Source: JBEBXQ01 sp040391535 (lineage in GTDB: Bacteria > Bacteroidota > Bacteroidia > Cytophagales > Spirosomataceae). From it: a stretch of DNA of 35,247 bases. Made by a program: the position numbers and the translations under genes. The stretch lies in the NCBI GenBank assembly GCA_040391535.1, contig JBEBXQ010000033.1, positions 1 through 35,247 of the forward strand. The letters run 5' to 3'. A model generated the notes under the pieces. That model was not told the DNA's origin. It saw only the letters and a program-made list of their open reading frames with translations, and ran no database searches. Positions 7,769-15,949 of the stretch are shown here, piece by piece. The first letter of the stretch is position 1; every line of letters starts with the position of its first letter.

Positions 7769-9222
7769 CACATATCAAACTGCTTCATTTTATTATAAAG
7801 CGTCTTCCGGTCTATATTCAGTAACCTTGCGGCCTTACTCTTATTGAAATTAACCTGCTTCAATACCTGCATGATCATATCATATTCAGCCACGTTCGCG
7901 ACTGACTTCAGAGTTGATTTATATACGTCAGCATTTTTATCATCAGCAACAGGCTGACTTACCGTTTCCTGCATTGCCGGCACATCAAGTTCCTTCAGTT
8001 TGTTGTAATTAACGATTTCAAAAGGCAGCGCTTTTTCCTCAATGGTATCACCTGTTGAAAGCAAAGTTGCCCGTTTGATTACATTTTTCAATTCACGTAA
8101 ATTACCAGGCCAGTCATAATTCCTGAAGTCATTGATAACTTCCGGAGAGAACCCTTTGACGTCTTTATCCAATTCTTTTTTAGTACTTTCCAGAAAAAAC
8201 CGCGCGAACTCCATCAGATCATCTTTTCGTTCCCGTAACGCCGGTACTTCAATAGTGAATTCGTTGAAACGATAATATAAATCTTCTCTGAACTTTCCTT
8301 TTGAAGCTGCATCAAGCAGTTGCTCATTGCTGGCTACAATAATGCGGACATCAAGATCTATTTCCTTATTCCCGCCAATACGACGCATTTTCTTCTCCTG
8401 AAGTATCCTTAACAACGACATCTGAACCTCATATGGAAGATTGGCTACCTCATCAAGGAATAAAGTACCCCCATTGGCCATTTCAAAATGTCCGATCTTT
8501 AGCTGCAAAGCACCGGTAAAGGACCCCTTTTCATGTCCGAACAACTCACTACCTGCAAGTTCTTTAGAAATAGCCCCGCAATCCATCGCCACAAATGGCA
8601 TATTTTTCCTTAGTGACCGCTCATGAATTTCCTTTGCAATAGCTTCTTTGCCTGAACCACTTTCGCCGTAAATAATAATACTGAAATTAGTGGGTGCCAC
8701 CAGATCAATCTGACGGTATAATTCAGAAGCTTTATTGCTGAAACCGGTTATATAATTCGCTTTTGATGAATAAAGGCTGTTTCTTGCAGGTGACTGTTTT
8801 TCGTAGTCAGGCACTGTTTTTTCCCCTTTTTCCGGAATTACGCTCTCTTCGGTTTTTCTTTCTGCATCTTCCAGTGCTTTGTTAACCGCAACCAGTATTT
8901 CATCCGGGAACAAAGGTTTGGTGATGTAGTCATAAGCCCCAAGTTTCATGACATTCACCGCGATTTTAATATCAGAATATCCGGTAATTACCAGAACAGG
9001 CACTTTCGGCAGCTTTGTTTTAAGACTAACGAGCAGTTCTGATCCGGTGATATCTCCCAGTCTGAAATCCGTCATAACCAGATCAGGATGTAATTTTTCT
9101 GCCATTTCCAAACCACCCTTACCGGTCTGGGCCGTTTCCACCTGAAATCCTTTCTTAGTCAAAAACCGCTTCAGGAGCATACAAATATCCTCTTCATCAT
9201 CAACAACCAGTATTTTCTTCAT
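7768..9222 (-). CDS. Sigma-54-dependent NtrC-family response regulator
   Basis: A 484-residue enhancer-binding activator of sigma-54 RNA polymerase. The receiver domain (1-120) has the acidic pocket DDEED, phospho-acceptor Asp52 and Lys102 in YITKP. The AAA+ domain (about 155-395) has Walker A GESGSGKE (186-193), the sigma-54 contact loop as GSFTGA (233-238) in place of the usual GAFTGA, Walker B GTLFLDEV and the arginine-rich sensor region FREDLYYRFN. A Fis-type helix-turn-helix ends the protein (KSKAARLLNIDRKTLYNKM). It is 42 bases downstream of rpoN on the same strand and overlaps the next kinase gene, so it is in the same operon as its sigma factor. GSFTGA is a known natural variant in this family. 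Confidence 0.95.
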   Translation of the reverse strand: MKKILVVDDEEDICMLLKRFLTKKGFQVETAQTGKGGLEMAEKLHPDLVMTDFRLGDITGSELLVSLKTKLPKVPVLVITGYSDIKIAVNVMKLGAYDYITKPLFPDEILVAVNKALEDAERKTEESVIPEKGEKTVPDYEKQSPARNSLYSSKANYITGFSNKASELYRQIDLVAPTNFSIIIYGESGSGKEAIAKEIHERSLRKNMPFVAMDCGAISKELAGSELFGHEKGSFTGALQLKIGHFEMANGGTLFLDEVANLPYEVQMSLLRILQEKKMRRIGGNKEIDLDVRIIVASNEQLLDAASKGKFREDLYYRFNEFTIEVPALRERKDDLMEFARFFLESTKKELDKDVKGFSPEVINDFRNYDWPGNLRELKNVIKRATLLSTGDTIEEKALPFEIVNYNKLKELDVPAMQETVSQPVADDKNADVYKSTLKSVANVAEYDMIMQVLKQVNFNKSKAARLLNIDRKTLYNKMKQFDM

Positions 9223-9264
9223 TTCCAGATTATTCGTAAATTAAAGTTCGGATGATTTATTTCT

Positions 9265-10719
9265 TCAGATGATTACTCTCAATCTGGCAGTAGGAATATT
9301 TAGTTGTTCTCTGTATTTCGCAACTGTTCTTCTGGCCACCGGCAAGCCTCTTTCTTCCAGCATATCTGTAATCTGCTGATCATTATAGGGATGCCTTTTA
9401 TCTTCAATTTCGACGATTTCCCGAATGGCTTCCTGTATTGCCTTATTGGACACTTCATCGCCGCTATCCGTTGCAATGCCTTCCGTGAATAAATTTTTTA
9501 ACAACACAATTCCGAAAGGCGTCTGTACATATTTATTAGTAGTGACCCTCGAAATAGTTGAGATATCCATACCGATCACATCAGCCACATCTTTCAGAAT
9601 CATTGGTTTCAGTTTTTTTATATCCCCCGATAGAAAATATTCAAACTGCAGATTAACAATTGCTTTCATCGTACTCAGTAAGGTATTTTCCCGCTGCTTG
9701 ATTGCATCGATAAACCATTTGGCTGAGTTGATCTTATTTTTCAGAAACTGATTAGTGGCCTTATCATTTTTCTTCGTTGCCATTTCTGTAAATAGCTTGT
9801 TCATCCTCAGCGCCGGACTATTGCCCCAGGTTAGCTGAACCTCAATTTCAGTATCGTTCACATACTTAAGCAAGAAATCAGGTTTGATATCATCATTGAA
9901 TGGCTGATCATTTCTTAATCCCGATGAAGGTTTGGGGTTCAGTGAAGTAATTACCTGCAAAGCCTCTTTCAAAGTTGACTCCTCAATTTCAAGTACCCTT
10001 AAAATTTTATCATAATTACGGCTTCCCAATTCATCAAAGAATTGACTGATCAACCGGTAAGCCAGCTTATAACTGTCTTTTTCAGATGGCTTTCTGTCCA
10101 TCTGTAGTAATAAACATTCTTTCAGATTACGGGCTGCTATACCTGCGGGGTCCAGTTTCTGAATCACTTGTAGCATTTCTTCTACCTCTTCAGCTTCAAT
10201 AAACATACTATTGGCAAAGGAAATATCATCAGCTATGACATCGCAATCGCGACGCAGAAAACCATCTTCATCCAGCGAATCAAGAATAAAACTAGCAATC
10301 GTCTGTTGCTGCTCACTCAGCTGCAAAAAATGCACCTGTTCTTTCAATTCATCCCTGAATGAGCGTACTTCAAGTACTGGACGGGAATAGACCTCATCAT
10401 CGGCAGAAAAATTATTCGAATAAGTTTTATAGTCAGGAATATCATCACTATTGTACTCATCCCAGTCATAATAATCCTGAACAACCGGTGCAGCATCATC
10501 CCCCACACCCACGGTTTCCCCCAACTCAGCATATTCCTCCCCTACTTCTTCTTTCCGGGCTTCTTCATCTTTCCCTTCCTCTAATACAGGGTTTTCTTCC
10601 ATTTCCTCTTTAATTCTCTGCTCAAGCTCCATAGAAGTCAAATGGAGCAGATTCAGCATTTGAATCTGCTGAGGAGAATATTTCAAAGTCTGCTTCTGTA
10701 CCTGTGTTTGTCTTTGCAT
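9265..10719 (-). CDS. rpoN: RNA polymerase sigma-54 factor
   Basis: A 484-residue sigma-54. Region I is glutamine- and leucine-rich (MQRQTQVQKQTLKYSPQQIQ onward, about 1-48), an acidic linker rich in Asp, Glu and Tyr follows (about 50-120), then the core-binding domain, and the C-terminal DNA-binding domain ends with the RpoN box ARRTVAKYRE (462-471), which contacts the -24 element. Length is normal. It is the first gene of a minus-strand unit with an NtrC-type activator and two histidine kinases. Sigma-54 promoters need ATP-driven opening by such activators, so regulator and sigma factor are encoded together here. The upstream region is AT-rich and shared with a divergent kinase gene. Confidence 0.97.
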   Translation of the reverse strand: MQRQTQVQKQTLKYSPQQIQMLNLLHLTSMELEQRIKEEMEENPVLEEGKDEEARKEEVGEEYAELGETVGVGDDAAPVVQDYYDWDEYNSDDIPDYKTYSNNFSADDEVYSRPVLEVRSFRDELKEQVHFLQLSEQQQTIASFILDSLDEDGFLRRDCDVIADDISFANSMFIEAEEVEEMLQVIQKLDPAGIAARNLKECLLLQMDRKPSEKDSYKLAYRLISQFFDELGSRNYDKILRVLEIEESTLKEALQVITSLNPKPSSGLRNDQPFNDDIKPDFLLKYVNDTEIEVQLTWGNSPALRMNKLFTEMATKKNDKATNQFLKNKINSAKWFIDAIKQRENTLLSTMKAIVNLQFEYFLSGDIKKLKPMILKDVADVIGMDISTISRVTTNKYVQTPFGIVLLKNLFTEGIATDSGDEVSNKAIQEAIREIVEIEDKRHPYNDQQITDMLEERGLPVARRTVAKYREQLNIPTARLRVII

Positions 10720-11073
10720 TATACTCCTTAAATAAACTGATAGAAAACCTTAACGATACACTGTGTTCATATCAATATATAGAATCAGATTACAATATAA
10801 TCAAAATTTATCGATATAAATACATACAATATAATCTATATAACCATAATACTTAGCTGAAAAGAACCTGCGCTCTACACTATAAATATGTCATTCATCG
10901 CGTAATCAGGACGTCCTGATTTCAATTACCTCAACCAGCATTCGTACCTTTCAGATAAAAAATACCCTAAACCGGATTTTTAGTGTTAAAGTTAAATAAT
11001 ATTCCTGTATTAATTTGTTTTAAATAATTGTACATTCCACATTAAAACACAACCTAGTGAATAAAAATCACCT
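10720..11073. other. AT-rich divergent intergenic region (rpoN / histidine kinase)
   Basis: No gene is supported in these 354 bases. They hold promoters for two divergent genes. Visible structure: a 12-base direct repeat TACAATATAATC at 10791-10802 and 10825-10836, an 18-base perfect palindrome at 10904-10921, and TTAATTTG at 11010-11017, one base off the Bacteroidota -7 consensus and 56 bases before the kinase start. Confidence 0.6.
10904..10921. promoter_or_regulatory. 18-base perfect palindrome, candidate operator
   Basis: AATCAGGACGTCCTGATT reads the same on both strands. Its frame ATCAGG-N4-CCTGAT recurs at 19198-19213, in the region upstream of the arginine deiminase gene. It lies about 185 bases before rpoN and 150 before the kinase gene. 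A dimeric regulator site is an inference; no protein is identified. Confidence 0.4.
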
Positions 11074-12471
11074 ATGCAATCAACAGTCAGAAACCTGTTT
11101 CCACGAAGAATTGATGAGCGACGGCTTACCATTGCAATCAGAGCATTATTTTGTGTTTCCGTAGTTCTGATTGCAGTTCTGTCATATCAGTCTAATAAAA
11201 ACACTCAGAATCTGCTTTCATTTACAGACAAGACAGAGAAGTCTCAATCCATCATCACGGCACTGAATCAGCTAAAAAATCAGTTATATCAGGAGAACAA
11301 TCTCTTCAGATCACCTGAATTTCACAACCCCTCCACACTGCAATTATCTCATAACGAATTTATTGCATCTGTCTCCAGGCTTGATTCATTATGTGCCGGG
11401 TCTAAGGTTCAGCAACTACGTCTCAAAAATATTGATACATCCCTACAGGAGTGGTATACCTATATAACCACTCTGGATTCTACCTATTCAGAAGCAACCC
11501 ATCACCGTAAGCAGAGTAATTTTATCAGAAGTACTGACAAAATTATCAGCAAAATGCTTGAAGTTGAAGGAAAATTGTATCAGAGTCGCCTGCAGAGCAA
11601 ATTCAGCTATCAATCGCAGTTACATCGTTACAATCTGATGATTATGATCGTTGCTATCGGGCTGCTGGGGACTTCCTTTATCTTGCTCGACCGTGAACAC
11701 AGCCGTAACCGCTATTACCGGAAAGTCCTGGAAGAAAAAATTGAAACCCTCAATCGCTCTAACAATGAACTTGAACAGTATGCTTATGTGGCGTCCCATG
11801 ATTTACAGGAACCTCTCCGTAAAATCATCGCTTTCAGCGACAGACTGATTCACAGGCATAAAGATTCGATTGATCAGGACACACTGTCTATCCTGGAAAA
11901 AATTGATAAGTCGGCCATCAGAATGCAATCGCTGATCAATGATCTGCTCTCATTTTCGAAGGTATCCAAACCCGGAATCAATAAAACAGAAACGGACCTG
12001 AATGAAATTCTTGACGAGGTGCTGGAAAACCTGGCAGATACCATTCAGCAGAAACGGGCACTTATTCACAGTGAGATCCTTCCGCCTGTATATACTTATC
12101 CTGTACAAATCATGCAGTTATTTCAGAATCTGATCTCCAATTCTCTTAAATACAGCCAGCCGGATATCTTTCCAAAAGTGAATATCAGTTATGAGATAGT
12201 GCTGGGTCATGAAATCCCGGATTCTATTGAAATCCACAAAGAACTGGAATTTTTCAAGATCGATTTCGAAGATAACGGTATTGGTTTCAGCCAGGAATAT
12301 GCAGAAAAGATTTTTGTTATTTTTCAAAGATTACACGGAAAGGATAAATTTCAGGGAACAGGTATCGGACTTGCTATCTGCAAAAAAGTAATTGCGAATC
12401 ACGATGGATATATAACTGCAACAGGAAAAGAAAATAAAGGAGCGATTTTTTCGGTATATTTGCCAACATAA
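11074..12471 (+). CDS. Membrane-bound sensor histidine kinase
   Basis: A 465-residue kinase with two transmembrane helices (about 22-38 and 187-205) that flank a mainly helical extracytoplasmic sensor of about 150 residues, similar in layout to CHASE3 or four-helix-bundle sensors. After a coiled coil comes HisKA with phospho-acceptor His242 in VASHDLQEPLRKI, then HATPase with NLISNSLKYS, DNGIGFSQ and GTGIGLAIC. The core resembles the PAS kinase at 6671-7768 but the sensor part is unrelated. It is followed 27 bases later by a single-domain response regulator, its probable partner. It is divergent from rpoN. The stimulus cannot be told from sequence. Confidence 0.92.
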   Translation: MQSTVRNLFPRRIDERRLTIAIRALFCVSVVLIAVLSYQSNKNTQNLLSFTDKTEKSQSIITALNQLKNQLYQENNLFRSPEFHNPSTLQLSHNEFIASVSRLDSLCAGSKVQQLRLKNIDTSLQEWYTYITTLDSTYSEATHHRKQSNFIRSTDKIISKMLEVEGKLYQSRLQSKFSYQSQLHRYNLMIMIVAIGLLGTSFILLDREHSRNRYYRKVLEEKIETLNRSNNELEQYAYVASHDLQEPLRKIIAFSDRLIHRHKDSIDQDTLSILEKIDKSAIRMQSLINDLLSFSKVSKPGINKTETDLNEILDEVLENLADTIQQKRALIHSEILPPVYTYPVQIMQLFQNLISNSLKYSQPDIFPKVNISYEIVLGHEIPDSIEIHKELEFFKIDFEDNGIGFSQEYAEKIFVIFQRLHGKDKFQGTGIGLAICKKVIANHDGYITATGKENKGAIFSVYLPT

Positions 12472-12498
12472 CTTCCCTATCATATTCTATAAACACAA

Positions 12499-12933
12499 AT
12501 GACCCCGAATCAATACATTATCATGGCTGATGATGATGCGGATGATCGCTTCCTTGTACAGGCCGCATTTGAGGACAATGCCTTAAATCCCAATCTGCAG
12601 TTTTTTGAAGATGGGGAATCTTTATTACTGTTTCTGAAGAAGAATCAGCACCATCTCCCCCAATTAATCCTTTTGGATCTGAACATGCCAGGGAAAGACG
12701 GAAAAGAGGTTATCAGGCATATCAGATCTCATGAGAACCTTAAATTAATCCCTATTATTGTTTTCAGCACCTCGAAAGCGCCCTGTGATATTAATCAGGC
12801 GTATGCGTCAGGAGCTAACAGTTATATTGTTAAGCCTTCGGGTTATGAACAATTAAAAATGGTGATTTATAATATCCAGAATTACTGGTTAAACACCACG
12901 TGTCTGCCCGCTCACACTTCTCAGCTGATCTGA
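12499..12933 (+). CDS. Single-domain response regulator (Rcp1-like)
   Basis: A 144-residue receiver domain with no output domain. The acidic pocket is ADDDADD (10-16), the phospho-acceptor is Asp60 in LILLDLNMPGKDG, and the conserved threonine/serine and lysine are in FSTSKAP and YIVKPSG. The long beta4-alpha4 region and overall form resemble Rcp1-type regulators that partner phytochrome-like kinases. It follows the membrane kinase gene by 27 bases and probably receives its phosphate, acting by protein contact or as a relay intermediate. Its 3' end overlaps the convergent coiled-coil gene by 45 bases. Confidence 0.9.
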   Translation: MTPNQYIIMADDDADDRFLVQAAFEDNALNPNLQFFEDGESLLLFLKKNQHHLPQLILLDLNMPGKDGKEVIRHIRSHENLKLIPIIVFSTSKAPCDINQAYASGANSYIVKPSGYEQLKMVIYNIQNYWLNTTCLPAHTSQLI

Positions 12934-13353
12934 AGAAGAAGTGATACCCTCCTCTTTTATCATTTCCTGCAACACGTCTTCTGTCTCCTTTTCATCAGTC
13001 AGACGCTTTACTGTTTTCAGAAATCTGACAAGCAGTTCTTCACTGTGCTCATGTGCATAATTGGTTACCAGATTCTGCGCTATATAAGGTAATATAAAGT
13101 TGAAAGGAACCGGCAACCGCCGCAGTACTGTTTTAGCCAGCATAGCATTGACTCCTAACTGTAACCCACGGGATACGATCCCCTGGTGCTTATTCACAAG
13201 CATATTGCCAGTCCAGTCGGCCGCTTTTCTGAGTGGCTTTATTTCCTGTTGCCACTTCGCTTTGTTTTGATCAAGCTTTATACGGGCAAGTTCTACTTCA
13301 TTATTCAGATCGGCCCGCCTGGCGTTCAGATCCTCCAAGGTCTTAATTTTCAT
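12889..13353 (-). CDS. Conserved hypothetical protein, coiled coil with a hydrophobic middle
   Basis: I do not recognise a named family. The 154-residue product starts with a charged, probably coiled-coil segment (about 1-45, TLEDLNARRADLNNEVELA), has a moderately hydrophobic middle (VLRRLPVPFNFILPYIAQNL, about 77-96) and a charged C-terminus. The start overlaps the end of the holin-like gene by 11 bases, so the two are translationally coupled and probably work together at the membrane. Sets of YtxH-like, holin-like and coiled-coil proteins recur in Bacteroidota, where I would guess an envelope or stress role. The 3' end overlaps the convergent response regulator gene by 45 bases. Confidence 0.75.
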   Translation of the reverse strand: MKIKTLEDLNARRADLNNEVELARIKLDQNKAKWQQEIKPLRKAADWTGNMLVNKHQGIVSRGLQLGVNAMLAKTVLRRLPVPFNFILPYIAQNLVTNYAHEHSEELLVRFLKTVKRLTDEKETEDVLQEMIKEEGITSSSDQLRSVSGQTRGV

Positions 13354-13702
13354 CCTTCTCTTCCTTATACAATAAATTTAAGACATAGTTCACAAACGGC
13401 AAAAACAACAGTTGCTTTCTGTACAAGATCACGACAGCCCCAACAAGCATATAAAATAATGCTATCAGCAAAAAGCCCAGTGCCGGATTTCCCAGCCAGT
13501 CGCCCAGTGCAAGGGCAGCAGAAATACTTAACAGGATCACCACGAAAAGTCCCAGGAGTGCCATGCACATCCCCATCAGTACGGCTGACAAGGTACGGGC
13601 AACCCTATCCGAAATATTTAGTGCGGCTACATTCCACTTTGCTTCAAAGTACTCTATCAGCAGATTGACAGATTCTATCGTTTTCGACTTGAGGTGGTTC
13701 AT
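13343..13702 (-). CDS. Putative phage-holin-superfamily-like small membrane protein
   Basis: A 119-residue protein with an amphipathic N-terminus (about 1-35) and two transmembrane helices (about 39-66 and 75-94) joined by a short loop containing GDWLGNPALG, ending in a charged tail KEEKDEN. This layout is that of chromosomal proteins annotated as the Holin-X / phage holin family 3 superfamily; those are host genes and not evidence of a prophage. It overlaps the coiled-coil gene downstream by 11 bases. A terminator separates it from the YtxH-type gene upstream, so it may have its own promoter in the short gap. Confidence 0.75.
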   Translation of the reverse strand: MNHLKSKTIESVNLLIEYFEAKWNVAALNISDRVARTLSAVLMGMCMALLGLFVVILLSISAALALGDWLGNPALGFLLIALFYMLVGAVVILYRKQLLFLPFVNYVLNLLYKEEKDEN

Positions 13703-13744
13703 AGGAAATAGCTGTTGGTTGTGTTATTCAGACGGGAAAGTATT

Positions 13745-13782
13745 AAAAAAGGTAACGCATGAACTACAATTCCTGCGTTACC
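13745..13782 (-). terminator. Rho-independent terminator downstream of the YtxH-type gene
   Basis: Read on the minus strand, the stem GGTAACGCA / TGCGTTACC (13774-13782 and 13751-13759, 14-base loop) is followed directly by six T (13745-13750). It begins 25 bases after the stop of the YtxH-type gene and lies before the holin-like gene, so it separates or attenuates these neighbours. Confidence 0.82.
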
Positions 13783-13807
13783 CCCGTTTATTGTAAGTCA
13801 GCCTGAT

Positions 13808-14110
13808 TTACGAATGCTGTTCTGGTTTTGATCTGTGCAAAGCAGTTTTTGCTGATTCAATTGTCCCTTCAACAGCTCCGATAATCTCTTCTTTCAGATG
13901 CTCTCCATTTGACTTGATCCGGGATCCCACATCCTGTGCTTTTACCTTTCCTTTCTCAATCTGATCAAGCATATCGGAAGCCCAGTCATTGGCAGAGCGC
14001 TTGATTTTTTTTCTTGTTTTTTCTCCGTCTTCCGGCGCAAAAAGAAGTCCGATTATAGCTCCTGCAGCAGCAGCTGTCACAATTCCCCAAAATACCTTGT
14101 TGTTACTCAT
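13808..14110 (-). CDS. YtxH domain-containing protein
   Basis: A 100-residue protein with one N-terminal transmembrane helix rich in Ala and Gly (VFWGIVTAAAAGAIIGLLFAP) followed by the YtxH hallmark APEDGEKTRKKIK and a helical, charged tail that may form a coiled coil. YtxH-type proteins are small general-stress or envelope proteins of unknown mechanism. I take the ATG at 14110 as start; an upstream TTG adds two residues. It is the first of three small minus-strand genes with the holin-like and coiled-coil genes, but a terminator follows it. Confidence 0.88.
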   Translation of the reverse strand: MSNNKVFWGIVTAAAAGAIIGLLFAPEDGEKTRKKIKRSANDWASDMLDQIEKGKVKAQDVGSRIKSNGEHLKEEIIGAVEGTIESAKTALHRSKPEQHS

Positions 14111-14472
14111 AATCAATCCGATTTTTTGATTTAAAAATTATTTCTGTGGATAACTCACCTCTAATATATAAAATAATAGGGATATATCAAAAACGTCATT
14201 CCAATTGTTTCAATTGTACTATTAAAGATATAAATGATGAACAGCGTGAAGATTGTACCACATATTGGGGAATTTTTATGCCAACGTTTAGAGAGTATCT
14301 TACCCTACTTTACCCCCCTTTCTCAAAATTTATATTCTGGCAAGGTTCTTTAATATCATTTCCCGTACAATTGACGTACCCCGGCAAATTGAAAATGAAA
14401 TACTCTGTTATCTGCTGTACATATAAATGCTATACAGCCAATAACTTATATTATTCAGTAAAATTCAAGATA
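14111..14472. other. Intergenic region before the response regulator
   Basis: These 362 bases separate divergent genes. An open frame from 14146 runs into the response regulator but its first 109 codons look like non-coding sequence (rich in Cys, Tyr and Ile, no domain). I see no clear promoter motif, repeat or RNA gene. Confidence 0.5.
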
Positions 14473-14838
14473 ATGAAAATTGTAATTATTGAAGACGAAG
14501 TCGAGCTTGGGGCGTTGATCCGTAATTTCATACGGAATCATGCAAAATCCGATGAAGTTCTTCCTACGGTTATACTGGCAAGCAATCTGAATGAAGGACT
14601 TTATCAGGTAAATGATGTTCAGCCGGAATGGGTTTTTCTGGATAATAATTTACCGGACGGAAAGGGTATTAATGAAATCAAAACGATTAAAAAGCTTGTA
14701 AAAAACAGCAGAATTATCATGATGAGTGCCATGACAAACCTGCGCGAGAAAGCATTGCAGGATGGTGCTGATTATTTTCTGGATAAACCAATAAGTCTTA
14801 AAGCTATCAGAAACATTTTTACTCCGGCTCTCCTTTAA
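14473..14838 (+). CDS. Single-domain response regulator
   Basis: A 121-residue receiver domain alone. The acidic residues are IIEDE (5-9), the phospho-acceptor is Asp57 in WVFLDNNLPDGKG, the conserved Ser is in MMSAMTN and the lysine in YFLDKPIS. No DNA-binding domain follows, so it acts by protein contact or as a phosphorelay step. I chose the ATG at 14473 because it gives the exact receiver start; the open frame continues upstream without homology. No kinase is adjacent on this strand; the partner may be one of the three kinases within 10 kb. The last 20 bases overlap the convergent AI-2E-family gene. Confidence 0.87.
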   Translation: MKIVIIEDEVELGALIRNFIRNHAKSDEVLPTVILASNLNEGLYQVNDVQPEWVFLDNNLPDGKGINEIKTIKKLVKNSRIIMMSAMTNLREKALQDGADYFLDKPISLKAIRNIFTPALL

Positions 14839-15949
14839 TAGTTTCCTGATCCGTTGCTGTTTCAGGCTGCGGTTGTGTATTAACGAACTCCCCCGTTCTG
14901 TCTATCGCAGGGTCTCCCAGCATAAACCCGAAGGTTTTCAGTTTACTGAAATGATCGAATATTACTTTCATCACTGCCGTCAGAGGCAAAGCTAATGCCA
15001 TTCCCGCTACTCCCCATACGACTGCACCCAATAATAAGGCGATAATAGCCATGAGGGGATTTACACTTATTTTAGAGCCTACCACATAAGGTGTTATAAA
15101 GTTACCTTCCAGAAATTGTATAAATGAAAAGGCCGCTGCCACCCCCACCCCGTACATCGCCGAATCTTTCGTTATCAATGCCATAATAATAGGCAGTAAT
15201 GAGCCGATCAGAATTCCGAAATAGGGAATAAGCAGAAGAAATGCTGCAAAAAATCCAAAAAATATGGCGTAGGGAATCCCCAGTAATATAAGACTAAGGG
15301 TATTTAATGTCCCCACAATTACCATCACGATAAAAATACCGGATAAATAATTGTGTACAACATCATAGATTTTATAGAGTATTCTGTTGAGCCGTTCACG
15401 CTCGTCTTCTCCGGAAAACCGATACAGTACTTCAACAAAGAAACGACGATAGTATAACAGGAAAAACATATACAACGGGATTAACGTCATTTCGGCCAGC
15501 ATAGACGTTGCACTCAGCAAAGCGGAAGGCCCCTTGCTGCTGATAAAGTTCAGATATACTTCGTTCAGATTATTATTACTGACCCACTTTCTGCCTCCGG
15601 GCACCATCAGCCTGATCCATCGTTCAATATCGTTTACGAGAGCATTGGTCTTTTTTTGAAGCTCCGGCCATATATCCAGGATGTCTGCTAACTGCAGTAC
15701 CACAAAATAAAGTGTACCCGATAGCAGGCCCAGAAATAATACCAGCGTAAATGCAATTGCCCATGCCTTTGACCTGACTTTTTCTTCTATTTCTGTAGTA
15801 ATAGGCAATACCAGAATGGATAACAGAAAAGATATTACCAGTGGAACCAGAATGGACTTCAGGTAAATGCACCAGTAAACGCTCAGAGTTACTACGATCA
15901 TTAAAGCCGCCACCCTGACTATTTCAGGTACTGACTTTTTTGCCTCCAT
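14819..15949 (-). CDS. AI-2E family transporter (PerM/YdiK type)
   Basis: A 376-residue integral membrane protein with about eight hydrophobic segments and the family's typical layout: two N-terminal pairs of helices (IVVTLSVYWCIYLKSILVPL, SKAWAIAFTLVLFL), a soluble helical middle, then GIPYAIFFGFFAAFLLLIPYFG, the LEGNFITPYVVGSKISVNP motif and GMALALPLTAVMKVIFDH at the end. The name comes from TqsA, an exporter of autoinducer-2; other members move sodium or act as antiporters, so no quorum-sensing role should be assumed. The C-terminal tail is polar. Its end overlaps the response regulator by 20 bases and its start is divergent from a lipoprotein gene, 238 bases apart. Confidence 0.9.
   Translation of the reverse strand: MEAKKSVPEIVRVAALMIVVTLSVYWCIYLKSILVPLVISFLLSILVLPITTEIEEKVRSKAWAIAFTLVLFLGLLSGTLYFVVLQLADILDIWPELQKKTNALVNDIERWIRLMVPGGRKWVSNNNLNEVYLNFISSKGPSALLSATSMLAEMTLIPLYMFFLLYYRRFFVEVLYRFSGEDERERLNRILYKIYDVVHNYLSGIFIVMVIVGTLNTLSLILLGIPYAIFFGFFAAFLLLIPYFGILIGSLLPIIMALITKDSAMYGVGVAAAFSFIQFLEGNFITPYVVGSKISVNPLMAIIALLLGAVVWGVAGMALALPLTAVMKVIFDHFSKLKTFGFMLGDPAIDRTGEFVNTQPQPETATDQETIKGEPE

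Noticed and set aside
13186..13668. 160-codon plus-strand frame opposite the holin-like and coiled-coil genes
   Set aside because: Antisense to two overlapping genes with sensible membrane and coiled-coil features; its own translation has no hydrophobic pattern or motif.
13343..13702. Prophage, because of the holin-like protein
   Set aside because: The protein belongs to a chromosomal holin-superfamily type found with YtxH-like genes; no phage structural, lysis or integrase genes are nearby.
14339..14354. Sigma-54 promoter before the orphan response regulator
   Set aside because: TGGCAAG is present, but the segment at -12 distance is TTTAA without the GC needed for sigma-54 recognition.
14146..14472. 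109-codon N-terminal extension of the response regulator
   Set aside because: The extra residues show no domain, are rich in Cys, Tyr and Ile like translated AT-rich spacer, and the receiver domain begins exactly at the ATG at 14473.
14819..15949. Quorum-sensing system, because of the AI-2E transporter name
   Set aside because: The family name comes from one member; no luxS, receptor or related gene is in the window.
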